From JANQFM01 sp035471925 (lineage in GTDB: Bacteria; Acidobacteriota; UBA6911; RPQK01; DATIPO01), in contig DATIPO010000089.1 in NCBI GenBank assembly GCA_035471925.1, positions 15,104 to 79,103 of the forward strand: DNA of 64,000 bases. The letters are read 5' to 3'. The first letter of the stretch is position 1. Each line of letters starts with the position of its first letter. The notes beneath the pieces are model-generated. The model did no database searches, was not told the DNA's origin, and worked only from the letters and a program-made list of their open reading frames with translations. The translations under genes were made by a program, and so were the position numbers. This document shows positions 17,772-26,313 of this stretch, piece by piece.

Positions 17772-19127
17772 ATGTTGGACAATCTTTCAGACAAGCTGCA
17801 AGGCGTACTCAAGAACCTCAGGGGTGAAGGGCGCGTCTCCGAGGAGCATATCGAAAAGGCTATGCGGGAGATCCGCATCGCGCTCCTGGAGGCCGACGTC
17901 AACTTCAAGGTGGTCAAGAGTTTCGTCAAGGGCGTCAAGGAGAAGGCGCTGGGCCAGGACGTGCTCAAGAGCCTGACTCCCGGCCAGCAGGTGGTCAAGA
18001 TCGTCCGCGACGAGCTGATCGCGCTCTTCGGCGAGGAAGCCGAGGAACTGCGCTTCGCCAAGACGCCTCCCACGGTCTTCATGCTGGTGGGCCTGCAGGG
18101 CAGCGGAAAGACCACCAGCAGCGGAAAGCTGGCTTTGTGGCTGCGCAAGCAGGGGCGCCGTCCCTTGCTGGTCTCCACCGACGTCTACCGTCCTGCCGCC
18201 ATCGAACAGTTGGCGGTTGTGGCCCGCGAGCTGGACATGCCGGTCTTCGAGGGCGAGGACATGGATCCCGTCTCAAGAGCCGAAGCGGCTGAGCGGGAGG
18301 CGCGCAACACGGGCCACGACGTGGTCATCGTCGATACCGCCGGACGGCTGCACATCGACGAAAAGCTGATGGACGAGCTGGAGCGCATCCGGCGCAGCCT
18401 GGGCCCCAAGGAAATCCTGCTGGTGGCCGACGCCATGACCGGTCAGGACGCCGTCAAGAGCGCCAAACAGTTCGATGAGTGGCTGGACGTCAGCGGGGTG
18501 ATCCTGACTAAGATGGACGGCGACACCCGCGGCGGCGCCTCGCTCTCCATCAATCAGGTTACCGGCAAGCCCATCAAGTTCATCGGCTTGGGAGAGAAGT
18601 ACAGCGCCTTGGAAGTCTTCCATCCGGAGCGCATGGCGGGGCGCATTCTGGGCATGGGAGATGTTCTCAGCCTGATCGAGAAGGCTGAGGAAACGGTAGA
18701 CGAAGAGCAGGCTGAGGCCATGCTGGAGAAAATGCGCCGCGACGAGTTCAGTTTAGAGGACTTCCGCGACCAATTGCGCCAACTGCGCAAGCTGGGGCCT
18801 CTCGACCAACTGGTGGGCATGCTGCCCAACCAAGGGCCCATGAAAGGGCTCGACCAAGTCAACATCGACGAAAAACAGCTGACTCACACCGAGGCCATTA
18901 TCAATTCGATGACGCCTCAAGAACGAACCAACTACAAGATCATCAACGGCTCCCGCCGTAAGCGCATCGCTGAGGGCTGCGGACGGCCCGTATCAGAGGT
19001 CAATCGTCTGCTGCGCCAATATGCCGACATGCGCAAGATGATGAAAAAGATGTCAAAAGGAATGCTGGGGCGGTTGGGCAAGGGCATGATGGGCAAACGT
19101 CTACCCAAAATGAACTTTCCGTTCTAG
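17772..19127 (+). CDS. ffh: Signal recognition particle protein Ffh (SRP54)
   Basis: The 451-residue SRP GTPase binds signal peptides of nascent membrane proteins together with 4.5S RNA and docks on FtsY. It has an N-terminal four-helix domain (1-85), a G domain with GLQGSGKTT (about 107), DTAGRLHID and TKMDGDTRGG, and a C-terminal Met-rich M domain (about 300-451). The M domain ends in a basic MRKMMKKMSKG region that contacts RNA. The start MLDNLSDKLQ fits the family and has AAGGA 10 nt upstream. Earlier in-frame starts would add 52 non-conserved residues overlapping selB. It is divergent from selB and heads the run toward rpsP. Confidence 0.96.
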   Translation: MLDNLSDKLQGVLKNLRGEGRVSEEHIEKAMREIRIALLEADVNFKVVKSFVKGVKEKALGQDVLKSLTPGQQVVKIVRDELIALFGEEAEELRFAKTPPTVFMLVGLQGSGKTTSSGKLALWLRKQGRRPLLVSTDVYRPAAIEQLAVVARELDMPVFEGEDMDPVSRAEAAEREARNTGHDVVIVDTAGRLHIDEKLMDELERIRRSLGPKEILLVADAMTGQDAVKSAKQFDEWLDVSGVILTKMDGDTRGGASLSINQVTGKPIKFIGLGEKYSALEVFHPERMAGRILGMGDVLSLIEKAEETVDEEQAEAMLEKMRRDEFSLEDFRDQLRQLRKLGPLDQLVGMLPNQGPMKGLDQVNIDEKQLTHTEAIINSMTPQERTNYKIINGSRRKRIAEGCGRPVSEVNRLLRQYADMRKMMKKMSKGMLGRLGKGMMGKRLPKMNFPF

Positions 19128-19172
19128 TGTAGATTTGATAAAATTCTACTTTGCTTACGAGGAGGATCTCCG

Positions 19173-19640
19173 TTGCTTAGAATTCGACTCAGTCGTCACG
19201 GGGCCAAGAAAAATCCCCATTACCGCGTCGTCATCGCCGAGAAACGCGATCCGAGAGACGGCCGTTATGTAGAGGTGGTGGGGCACTACAGCCCGGCAAT
19301 GAAACCCAAGCGTTTGAAGCTCAACATGGAACGCGTCGACTATTGGCTCGACATCGGGGCCCGGCCCTCGGAAACGGTGGCCGCCCTGATTGAAAAGGCC
19401 CGTTCCGCTCAAGAGCAAGCAAGCGAAGCCGAGGCTGAAGCCAAAGCTGCAAAGCCCGCGGACAAAGCGGAGAAATCCGACTCAACTGACAAAGACTCAA
19501 AGGCCGAGGAATCCAAAAAGGAGGAAACCAAGAAGGAGGAATCCAAGAAGGAGGCTGAGGCCGAAGAGGAAGGGAAGTCCGAAACGGAGCCCCAGAAGGA
19601 CGACGAGTCCAAGGCCGAAGAGGCGACTGCCGAGGCATAG
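19173..19640 (+). CDS. rpsP: 30S ribosomal protein S16 with long charged tail
   Basis: The first about 82 residues are a standard S16 (MLRIRLSRHGAKKNPHYRVV, DYWLDIGARPSETV). S16 is an early assembly protein of the small subunit that binds 16S rRNA. The start is TTG, supported by GGAGG (19161-19165) 7 nt upstream. The protein is unusual in length: residues about 83-155 are a low-complexity tail made almost only of Lys, Glu, Ala, Asp and Ser, with KKEE-type repeats. Most S16 proteins are 80-95 residues. It lies 45 nt after ffh and is followed after 287 bp by khpA, the usual order ffh-rpsP-khpA-rimM-trmD-rplS. Confidence 0.96.
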   Translation: MLRIRLSRHGAKKNPHYRVVIAEKRDPRDGRYVEVVGHYSPAMKPKRLKLNMERVDYWLDIGARPSETVAALIEKARSAQEQASEAEAEAKAAKPADKAEKSDSTDKDSKAEESKKEETKKEESKKEAEAEEEGKSETEPQKDDESKAEEATAEA

Positions 19641-19927
19641 TCGGGTCACTTCGCTGCAGGATCCCCGACCGGATCTTCAGGGAAGCGCCGCCACCCATTT
19701 TGGAGTCGTTCTCGGATGCCGCCGGAACTTGGGTTTCGCCCGTCCGGCGTGAAGGCTCCCGCCTCCGCAGCGCTAGAGGCGGACGAGCGGTCCGGCACCC
19801 GGCGGGATGGCTGATTGGGACGCGAGTCCGATCGCGCAAGCGGCGCAAGCGCCACGTTCAGGCCGCGCCAAGCGGCTGCTCGGCGAGTCAGGGTGACCGT
19901 CACCCCCTCGTCACTCTGGAGGCAGAA

Positions 19928-20158
19928 ATGAAAGATCTGGTTGAGATGATCGCCAAGGCTCTGGTGGATAATCCTGAAGAAGTCGTAGTGACCGTTGTGG
20001 AAGGCGAGCAGACGACTGTCCTGGAATTGAGAGTGGCTCCATCGGACTTGGGAAAAGTGATTGGAAAGCAAGGGCGGACAGCCCGCGCCATCCGTACTCT
20101 GTTGGGTGCTTGCGGCATGAAGATGCGCAAGCGCTATATGTTGGAAATTTTGGAATAG
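19928..20158 (+). CDS. khpA: KH-domain RNA-binding protein KhpA
   Basis: The 76-residue protein is a single KH domain with the VIGKQGRTARAIR loop, which matches the GxxG RNA-contact motif. The family (KhpA/YlqC) binds RNA, often with KhpB, and affects small RNAs and cell elongation in Firmicutes. The start is set by GGAGG (19918-19922), 5 nt before the ATG. A longer frame back to 19700 has no homologous character. The stop lies 1 nt before the rimM start, so the two are translationally linked. Confidence 0.93.
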   Translation: MKDLVEMIAKALVDNPEEVVVTVVEGEQTTVLELRVAPSDLGKVIGKQGRTARAIRTLLGACGMKMRKRYMLEILE

Positions 20159-20159
20159 A

Positions 20160-20777
20160 GTGAGCGAGTTTGTCACCATCGCCCACATCGTCAAAACCCG
20201 CGGAGTCAAAGGGGAGGTAGCGGCGGAAATCCTGACCGACTTTCCCCAACGCTTTCAAGACACCGAACGGGTGAGGATTGAAACACCGGCTGGAAGCTTT
20301 CAGGAACGCTTGCAGTCCCACCGCTTCCATAAGCGGCGCGTGTTGCTCAAGTTTCAGGGGCGCGAAACTCCCGACGAGGTGGCGGAACTGGTTTGGGGAG
20401 ATGTTCAGGTGCCCCTTGAGGAACGTGTCGAGGGACCTCCGGGGCACTTCTACAACGCCGACTTGGTAAACTGTGAGGTCCGCCGAGGCGGGCAGAGCTT
20501 GGGGCGGGTGGAAGACGTGCTCGATTTGGGCGGCGCCGGGAGCAATCTCATCATCCGCACCGATCAAGGAGCAGAGTGGCAGTTGCCGCTGGTGAGAGAA
20601 TACGTCCTCTCCGTCGATCTGGAGCGGGGCCGCATCGAGGCCGATCCGCCTCAGGGATTGTTGGAATTGGCCGTCAGGCCGGGTCCGGGAAAGCGCAAAC
20701 AGCGCCGGGCCCGACGCCGTCAGGCCGCCTCCAGTGCGGGCAAGGACAGCGCGGGCAAGGACCCAGATGCGAGTTAG
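20160..20777 (+). CDS. rimM: Ribosome maturation factor RimM
   Basis: The 205-residue protein starts at GTG immediately after khpA. It has the N-terminal RimM domain (IAHIVKTRGVKGEV near residue 10) and a C-terminal PRC barrel (YNADLVNCEV, LGRVEDVLDLGGAGSNLII). RimM helps process and assemble the head of the 30S subunit. Residues about 172-205 form an unusual basic tail (KRKQRRARRRQ) followed by Ser, Gly and Lys. The end of the gene overlaps the trmD start by 11 nt, a typical coupled arrangement. Confidence 0.95.
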   Translation: MSEFVTIAHIVKTRGVKGEVAAEILTDFPQRFQDTERVRIETPAGSFQERLQSHRFHKRRVLLKFQGRETPDEVAELVWGDVQVPLEERVEGPPGHFYNADLVNCEVRRGGQSLGRVEDVLDLGGAGSNLIIRTDQGAEWQLPLVREYVLSVDLERGRIEADPPQGLLELAVRPGPGKRKQRRARRRQAASSAGKDSAGKDPDAS

Positions 20778-21450
20778 CATCGTGACGATTTTTCCGGGCC
20801 TTTTTCAGGGGGTCTTCGATTACGGAATGATCCGCCAGGCCCGCAAGAAGGATCTTTTACAATTGGACCTCGTCGATCTGAGGGATTTCGCTCACGACCG
20901 CCATCGGACGGTGGACGACCGTCCCTTCGGAGGCGGAGACGGCATGGTGCTCAAGCCCGAGCCCGTGTACGAGGCGTTGCAGGCCATCCAAGAGACGGAT
21001 CAGGCCGCACCCCGCAAAGCCTTGCTCTCGCCCCGGGGACGGAGTTTCGACCAAGCCCTGGCGGTGGAATACTCCCTGCTCGATCACCTGGTGCTGGTGT
21101 GCGGACGCTATGAAGGCGTCGACCAGCGGGTGGCCGACCACATGGTCGACGAAGAGGTGTCCATCGGCGACTACGTTCTCTCGGGAGGCGAGTTCGCGGC
21201 TTTGACCATCGTCGACGCCGTCTCGCGCCTCATCCCGGGAGTGGTTTCCAAGAGCGGCTCCGTGCTGCGCGATTCGTTTATGGACGACCTGCTGGACTGC
21301 CCCTACTACACGCGTCCCGCCGAATTCCGCGGCTGGAAGGTGCCGGACGTGCTGCTTTCGGGCGACCATCAGGCCATTGAAAACTGGAAGAAGAGGGAGG
21401 CCCTGCGGCTGACGCGGGAGCGCCGGCCCGATTTGTTGAAGAGGAATTAG
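20767..21450 (+). CDS. trmD: tRNA (guanine-N1)-methyltransferase TrmD
   Basis: The 227-residue SPOUT-class enzyme methylates G37 of tRNAs using S-adenosylmethionine and prevents frameshifting. Visible motifs are VSIVTIFPGLF at the N-terminus, DDRPFGGGDGMVLKPEP, the trefoil-knot segment LVCGRYEGVDQRV and IGDYVLSGGE. The start MRVSIVTIFP matches the family; the earlier ATG at 20734 would add 11 Arg-rich residues. It overlaps rimM by 11 nt and is followed by rplS after 6 nt. Confidence 0.97.
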   Translation: MRVSIVTIFPGLFQGVFDYGMIRQARKKDLLQLDLVDLRDFAHDRHRTVDDRPFGGGDGMVLKPEPVYEALQAIQETDQAAPRKALLSPRGRSFDQALAVEYSLLDHLVLVCGRYEGVDQRVADHMVDEEVSIGDYVLSGGEFAALTIVDAVSRLIPGVVSKSGSVLRDSFMDDLLDCPYYTRPAEFRGWKVPDVLLSGDHQAIENWKKREALRLTRERRPDLLKRN

Positions 21451-21456
21451 AACATC

Positions 21457-21801
21457 ATGAACGTCATCGAGAAAATCGAGCAGGACTACACCCGAAGCGA
21501 CATCCCTGAGTTCAGGGCCGGCGACACGGTCCGGGTCAACGTCAAAATCAAAGAAGGCGAAAAGTTCAGGATCCAAGCCTTCGAAGGCGTGGTCATCGGC
21601 ATCCACAACCGGGGCGTCGCTTCCACTTTCACCGTCCGCAAAATCTCCTTCGGCTATGGGGTGGAGAGAATCTTCCCCATCCACTCGCCGACTCTCGAAA
21701 GCATCGAACTGCTGCGCCGCGGACGCGTTCGCCGTGCCAAGCTTTATTATCTGCGCCAACGCAAGGGCAAGGCCGCCCGCATCCGCGAGCGACGCCGTTA
21801 G
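21457..21801 (+). CDS. rplS: 50S ribosomal protein L19
   Basis: The 114-residue protein matches L19 throughout. It has an N-terminal helix, then FRAGDTVRVNVKIKEGEK, FEGVVIGIHNRG and the basic RAKLYYLRQRKGKAAR end. L19 sits at the interface between the 30S and 50S subunits. It is the last gene of the ffh-rplS block. A perfect palindrome, GCCACCAGGTGGC, follows the stop but has no T run, so an intrinsic terminator is not certain. Confidence 0.97.
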   Translation: MNVIEKIEQDYTRSDIPEFRAGDTVRVNVKIKEGEKFRIQAFEGVVIGIHNRGVASTFTVRKISFGYGVERIFPIHSPTLESIELLRRGRVRRAKLYYLRQRKGKAARIRERRR

Positions 21802-21944
21802 GGCCACCAGGTGGCGAGCCGGTCCGTTCACGTCGAGTTTGTGCGGTCAAGTTCAGTTGCCTGATTGCTCTCGGCGGTATGAGGAGGCTCGCCAGGCCCG
21901 GAGCGGAAATGGGGATCATCTCCTACACTTGTGGGGCAGATCAC

Positions 21945-21973
21945 TTGCTCTTGGGGCCGAACGCTTCCATAAT
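21945..21973 (+). promoter_or_regulatory. Promoter before the large TPR gene
   Basis: TTGCTC (21945-21950), a 17-bp spacer and CATAAT (21968-21973) form a plausible promoter. It predicts a leader of about 79 nt before the ATG at 22059. No Shine-Dalgarno site is seen before that ATG. Confidence 0.5.
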
Positions 21974-22058
21974 CGTTGCCGAAAACCGGTGAGCCGCGCC
22001 TCGGGGGTCCAAAGGATCGTCCCCGGCGGTCGTCTCCCTACAAACAAACGGCCGATGT

Positions 22059-24221
22059 ATGCAGGACAAGTACAAAGTACTGCGCAATGCTGAGCGGTTC
22101 GTCATCGAGAGGAAATTCTCGCAGGCGATCCAGGAATACGAGAAGCTGCTGGAAAAAGACAGCAACGACGCAGGACTGCTCAATACCATCGGCGACCTCT
22201 ACGTCCGGGTCCAGAACTATCCCAAGGCTCTGAAGCGTTTTCACAAGGTGGCCGAGATTTATCTGCGCAGCGGATTCGCCCTGCGGGCCATCGCCACCTA
22301 CAAGAAAATCCACTCCCTCGATCCTTCCGACGTGCAGGTCAACGAGCGTCTGTCCGAGCTCTTCCAGAAGCAGGGGCTCAACCAGGACGCCCGCCGCCAC
22401 ATGCAGTTCCTGGTGGATCATCACCTGGAAAAAGGCGAGAACAAGCCTGCCGTTACCTGGATGAAGCGGATCGTTGACCTCGATCCCGGGGCTTGGCAGA
22501 CTCAGATTCAATTGGCTCGGCGCTTGTGCGAGTCCGATTCGCCCTCCGAGGCCGCCTACTATTACCGTGAAGCCGTGGCCACTTTGCGCAACCGCAAACG
22601 CTTCGAGCAGGTTCTGGAGACCTGCGAAGAGGCCTTCCGCAGCGCCGAATACGAAGGCCGCTTGGCGGAAGCCTATGCCGAGGCGGCCGAACGTCTGTCG
22701 CGCATCGAACAGGCCGAGCAGAAGATGAGCGAGGCCTACCGCGAGAGCGGACGTCCGTTGCCATTCAAGCTGGCTATGGCCTTGTTGGCCGAGCGTCGCG
22801 GAGACGCCGAGGCCGCTCATTCCCTCTTCAAGGAACTGAGCGACGAAGGGCACTTCGAGTCCCAGGTGACGGAAGGCCTGCAACGCACCGCTGCCGCCGC
22901 CCCTGAGAGCGCTGCGGACCAGGCTCATGACGCTATCGACCTCGACTTGGGCGCCGACGCCGATCTGGAAGACGAGGATGAGGAGCAGCGGAAGGAAGAC
23001 AGCTTCCAACTGGAGGGAGAAGGCTGGGAGGATTCCGACCAGCCGGAGGGTGAGGCTTTTTCGCTGGAAGAGAACCCCTTCCATCCGCCGGGCGAGGTCG
23101 AAGAAGTCGTCCTGGACGTGGATGATGAGCCGAGCGGTTCCCACGATTCGTCCAGCAGCGGCCTGTTCGTGGAAGAAGAGGACGAAGATGCTGCCGCCGA
23201 CTTGGGCAGCGGGCTCTTCCTGGAAGATGAAGGAGCCGAGCAGGCGGAGGTCGTCCTCGACGGTGGGGAAGAACGGGAAGAGTCCTTTGAGCTGGAGGTG
23301 GACGAGGCCGAGGCCGAGGACCAACCCGCCCCTTCAGCCGCACTGGCTGCCAAAGACGAAGAAGAGCTCAGCGGCGAGGCCGAGTTGGCCGCCATGGGAG
23401 TGCTTGACCTGGAGGAAGATAAGCCGTCCTCTGAACAGTCGTCGCTGGAGCCCTCCCTGGTCGATGAGGAAGAGGCGGAAGCCGGAGATCAAGAGGAAGA
23501 CTTGGACGATGTCTCCATCTCCTCCTTGGAAGAGGCTCTGGAAGAAACCGACTTCTATCTCAAACTGGGTTTTCAGGATGAAGCCACCCGGCTGCTCAAG
23601 TTCCTGCTGCGCGAATACGGCGGCGACGAGCGGGTGCTGCGCCGGGCCAAGAAGATTCCCGGGCTGGCTCCCGCCGTTTCGGCGCAGGCCCAGGGGGAAG
23701 CCGAAGGCGCGGCAGCGGAAGGATTCGAGGACGAGCTCGACGCTGCTTTGGATGCTCTTTTCGAAGGGGAAGAAGAGCATCTGCAGGACGAAGTCCTTCG
23801 CTATGACGTCAAGAAGAGCGGCGCCGAGCCCCAGGAGGAGAACCCAGCGGTGCATTACGACCTGGGTTTGGCCTACAAGGAAATGGGCCTGATCGCCGAC
23901 GCCGCTCAGGAGTTCCGCAGCGCCATGGAATTGCTGGACGACGGGCAGGAGCCTCTCAAGATTCTCTGCTGCAGCATGCTGGCCAACTGCTATTTGAACC
24001 TCAAGGACTATGACCGTGCCATCCGTTGGGCGCGCGAGGGCTTGGCCATCGAAGACATGAAGGATTTCGAGTGGAAGGCTCTTCAGTACGATTTGGCCTG
24101 CGCTCTGCAGATGAGGGGCGAGGCCGATGAAGCCCGCCGCACTTTCAGCAAGATCGCGGCCAAGGAAGAATCGTACCGGGACGTCAGCGAACGCCTGAAG
24201 GAGCTTGCATCAGCGGACTAA
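22059..24221 (+). CDS. Large TPR protein with acidic disordered middle
   Basis: The 720-residue protein has no signal peptide and is probably cytoplasmic. Residues 1-285 are TPR-like helical repeats (QAIQEYEKLLEKDSNDAGLL, ALKRFHKVAEIYL). Residues about 288-500 are extremely rich in Glu and Asp with Ser, Gly and Pro, which predicts a disordered acidic region. Residues about 500-720 return to helical repeats, including ALEETDFYLKLGFQDEA and YDLGLAYKEMGLIADA. The C-terminal part resembles gliding-motility or pilus-associated TPR proteins, but that link is only an inference. No enzymatic motif is present. It lies downstream of the ribosomal block with its own promoter. Confidence 0.6.
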   Translation: MQDKYKVLRNAERFVIERKFSQAIQEYEKLLEKDSNDAGLLNTIGDLYVRVQNYPKALKRFHKVAEIYLRSGFALRAIATYKKIHSLDPSDVQVNERLSELFQKQGLNQDARRHMQFLVDHHLEKGENKPAVTWMKRIVDLDPGAWQTQIQLARRLCESDSPSEAAYYYREAVATLRNRKRFEQVLETCEEAFRSAEYEGRLAEAYAEAAERLSRIEQAEQKMSEAYRESGRPLPFKLAMALLAERRGDAEAAHSLFKELSDEGHFESQVTEGLQRTAAAAPESAADQAHDAIDLDLGADADLEDEDEEQRKEDSFQLEGEGWEDSDQPEGEAFSLEENPFHPPGEVEEVVLDVDDEPSGSHDSSSSGLFVEEEDEDAAADLGSGLFLEDEGAEQAEVVLDGGEEREESFELEVDEAEAEDQPAPSAALAAKDEEELSGEAELAAMGVLDLEEDKPSSEQSSLEPSLVDEEEAEAGDQEEDLDDVSISSLEEALEETDFYLKLGFQDEATRLLKFLLREYGGDERVLRRAKKIPGLAPAVSAQAQGEAEGAAAEGFEDELDAALDALFEGEEEHLQDEVLRYDVKKSGAEPQEENPAVHYDLGLAYKEMGLIADAAQEFRSAMELLDDGQEPLKILCCSMLANCYLNLKDYDRAIRWAREGLAIEDMKDFEWKALQYDLACALQMRGEADEARRTFSKIAAKEESYRDVSERLKELASAD

Positions 24222-24260
24222 GAGGCTGTTCGGGATAGGTTGGCTCCGTGTGGGGAATTC

Positions 24261-24542
24261 ATGTTCAACCGCCTTCTTTTCTTTGTTTATCTGCTCTACT
24301 GCTTCGAAGTCGGCCTCTTCCTGCTCATTTTCCCCTGGTTGCAGCTTTGGGATCACAACTCCCTCCTGAGCTACTTCTCCGCCCCTCTCCGCGATGTTCT
24401 GCTCAGCAATTACTTCCGGGGGGCGGTCTCGGGGCTGGGGCTGGCCAATCTGCTTTTGGGCGTGTGGGAGGTGCTGCGTGTCTTCGTTTTTGCCCGCCAG
24501 TCCGAAGGATCGGGCGATCCGCTACGCCATCTCGAATCGTAA
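24261..24542 (+). CDS. Small membrane protein
   Basis: The 93-residue product starts MFNRLLFFVYLLYCFEVG and has two or three hydrophobic segments (about 3-24, 40-48 and 60-80), so it should sit in the inner membrane. GGGGA lies a few nt before the ATG. The ThiE/TenI-like gene begins inside it at 24478, an overlap of 65 nt in another frame, which points to coupled expression with the following genes. I do not recognise a family. Confidence 0.55.
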   Translation: MFNRLLFFVYLLYCFEVGLFLLIFPWLQLWDHNSLLSYFSAPLRDVLLSNYFRGAVSGLGLANLLLGVWEVLRVFVFARQSEGSGDPLRHLES

Positions 24543-25077
24543 GGTCTTTCCCGAACTGACCCACCGGGACTATCTGCGGCGTCTCTTCGCCGTCCCCAGC
24601 GATATCGTCCAGTTGCGCGAGAAGGATCTTGGAGATGAAATGCTGGATCAATGGGTGCAGTTGGCGGTGGGCGAATCCCAGCGCCGGGGCCGCCTGTTGC
24701 TGGTCAACTCGCCGCCCGGGGAGGGGCTTCGGGAAGGCGTCCAGGGTGTTCACCTGACCTCGCGCCAGGGCGCCGACCTTTGGTTGGAGCCGCGTCCGCT
24801 GATTCTGGGCAAGTCGGTGCACAGCCGCCAGGAGGCGCGGCAGGCTCAAGAGGAAGGCGTCGACTACGTGCTGCTGGGCCCCATTTTCGCCCCTCTCTCC
24901 AAGACCGCCTCCGTCCCTCCCCTGGGCTTGGAGGAACTGGCGCTGACCGCCCGCGACTTGAGGATTCCGGTCTTGGCTTTGGGCGGAACGGGACCTTGGA
25001 ACGAAGACGAAGTCATGCAGACAGGCGCCGCCGGTTTCGCGGGCATAAGCTGGGTCCATCGCGAGATGCTAGACTAA
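24478..25077 (+). CDS. ThiE/TenI-family protein (thiamine phosphate synthase-like)
   Basis: The 199-residue protein is a TIM-barrel of the ThiE/TenI family: RYAISNRKVFPEL, QLREKD, GVHLTSRQGADL, a DYVLLGPIFAPLSK loop and PVLALGGTGPWN. The GTG start is chosen because GGGAGG (24466-24471) is 6 nt upstream. The earlier ATG gives an unlikely Cys/Trp-rich extension. ThiE joins thiazole and pyrimidine phosphates; TenI isomerises the thiazole. The Asp normally following the Asn after the third strand (ND in ThiE) is Ser here (LLVNSPPG), so catalysis as ThiE is doubtful and a TenI-like role is possible. It lies 6 nt before the polyketide synthase gene. Confidence 0.7.
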   Translation: MSSFLPASPKDRAIRYAISNRKVFPELTHRDYLRRLFAVPSDIVQLREKDLGDEMLDQWVQLAVGESQRRGRLLLVNSPPGEGLREGVQGVHLTSRQGADLWLEPRPLILGKSVHSRQEARQAQEEGVDYVLLGPIFAPLSKTASVPPLGLEELALTARDLRIPVLALGGTGPWNEDEVMQTGAAGFAGISWVHREMLD

Positions 25078-25083
25078 TCCGCG

Positions 25084-26280
25084 ATGCCCATTATCCAATC
25101 GATTGCCACTGCTGTGCCTCCGCACGCCATCTCCCAGGACGAGATCCGCGACGCGGCACTGCATCATTTTTCCCGGGGACGCAGGGACATGCGCCGCCTC
25201 ATCCCCATCTTCAACAACGTCAAGGTGCGCCAGCGTCACCTCTGCGTCCCTCTGGAGTGGTACGAGCGGGAGCACGTCTTCTCGGAAACCAATGCCGAGT
25301 ATATCCGCTGGGCCCGCAAGCTCAGCCGTCAGGCGGTGTGCGAGTGTCTGAAAGGGGCCGGAGCCCAGCCCTCGGACGTCGACCACCTGATCTTCGTTTC
25401 CACCAGCGGACTTTCGACGCCCAGCATCGACGCCCATCTCATCAACGAACTGGGCTTTTCCTCCGGCATCCGGCGCACCCCGGTCTTCGGATTAGGATGT
25501 GCGGGCGGGGCCGCCGGGCTCTCACGCCAGCGCGACCTGTGCCGCGTGCCGGGCCAGGAATGCGTCCTGCTGGTGACGGTGGAGCTGTGCTCGCTGACCT
25601 TCCAGTTCCGCGACTTCAGCAAGGCCAATCTGGTGGCTTCATCGCTGTTCTCCGACGGAGCGGCGGCCGTCCTGATGACGCGAGGCGACTTTTCCGCCAA
25701 CGGAGCGCCATCCTCCCCGACGCCATCGGGAAGGGCCCTGCAAGCCGGCACGGCGTCCTCGCAAGAGAGGCCGGCGCCCCAGGACGCGCCCGCGCGCCGG
25801 GACTCTTCATCCCCATGCCAAACCGGCCGGCAGGAGGCCCGGGTCAGGGCCCGCGTGTTGGCCTCTTGCAGCACCATCTTCCCCGACACCATGGACGTGA
25901 TGGGCTGGGACTTCAGCGAGAACGGCCTGGGCGTGATCTTCTCCCGCCGCATTCCCCAGTTGATCGGCCGCCACATCCGCGAAAACATCACGACTTTTCT
26001 CAAGGGGCAGGGGCTGGGACTGGAGGACATCTCTCATTTCCTGGTCCATCCCGGAGGCGCCAAGATCCTTCAGGTGCTGGCTCAGGTCCTGGAACTGTCG
26101 CCGCAGCGGCTTAAGGACAGCCGCTGGGTGCTGGAGAACTATGGCAACATGTCGAGTCCCACCCTGATTTTCATCATCGACCGTTTTCAGCGCCTCTCTC
26201 CGCCGAGCCGGGGCGAATACGGCTTGGCCGCAGCTTTCGGCCCCGGCTTCAGCTCCGAGCTGCTGCTGCTTCAGTGGTGA
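25084..26280 (+). CDS. Type III polyketide synthase (chalcone/stilbene synthase family)
   Basis: The 398-residue thiolase-fold enzyme carries the Cys-His-Asn triad of type III PKSs: C139 (FGLGCAGG), H322 (FLVHPGG) and N355 (NYGNMSSP). Such enzymes extend an acyl-CoA starter with malonyl-CoA to make alkylresorcinols, pyrones or related phenolics. The strand FPDTMDVMGWDF precedes the His motif as usual. Between DGAAAVLMTRGDF and that strand is an extra segment of about 45 residues (about 205-250) rich in Ser, Pro, Ala and Arg, not seen in typical 350-360-residue members. It is coupled to the ThiE/TenI-like gene. No tailoring methyltransferase or transporter follows, since the next gene is convergent. 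The product is unknown. Confidence 0.88.
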   Translation: MPIIQSIATAVPPHAISQDEIRDAALHHFSRGRRDMRRLIPIFNNVKVRQRHLCVPLEWYEREHVFSETNAEYIRWARKLSRQAVCECLKGAGAQPSDVDHLIFVSTSGLSTPSIDAHLINELGFSSGIRRTPVFGLGCAGGAAGLSRQRDLCRVPGQECVLLVTVELCSLTFQFRDFSKANLVASSLFSDGAAAVLMTRGDFSANGAPSSPTPSGRALQAGTASSQERPAPQDAPARRDSSSPCQTGRQEARVRARVLASCSTIFPDTMDVMGWDFSENGLGVIFSRRIPQLIGRHIRENITTFLKGQGLGLEDISHFLVHPGGAKILQVLAQVLELSPQRLKDSRWVLENYGNMSSPTLIFIIDRFQRLSPPSRGEYGLAAAFGPGFSSELLLLQW

Positions 26281-26313
26281 GGGAAGGAGTCCTTGGGGCC
26301 TGCCGAGGCGGGT

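Noticed and set aside
17633..18178. N-terminal extension of selB by 182 residues
   Set aside because: The extension is antisense to ffh and not homologous to SelB, which begins at MDDVIIGTAG.
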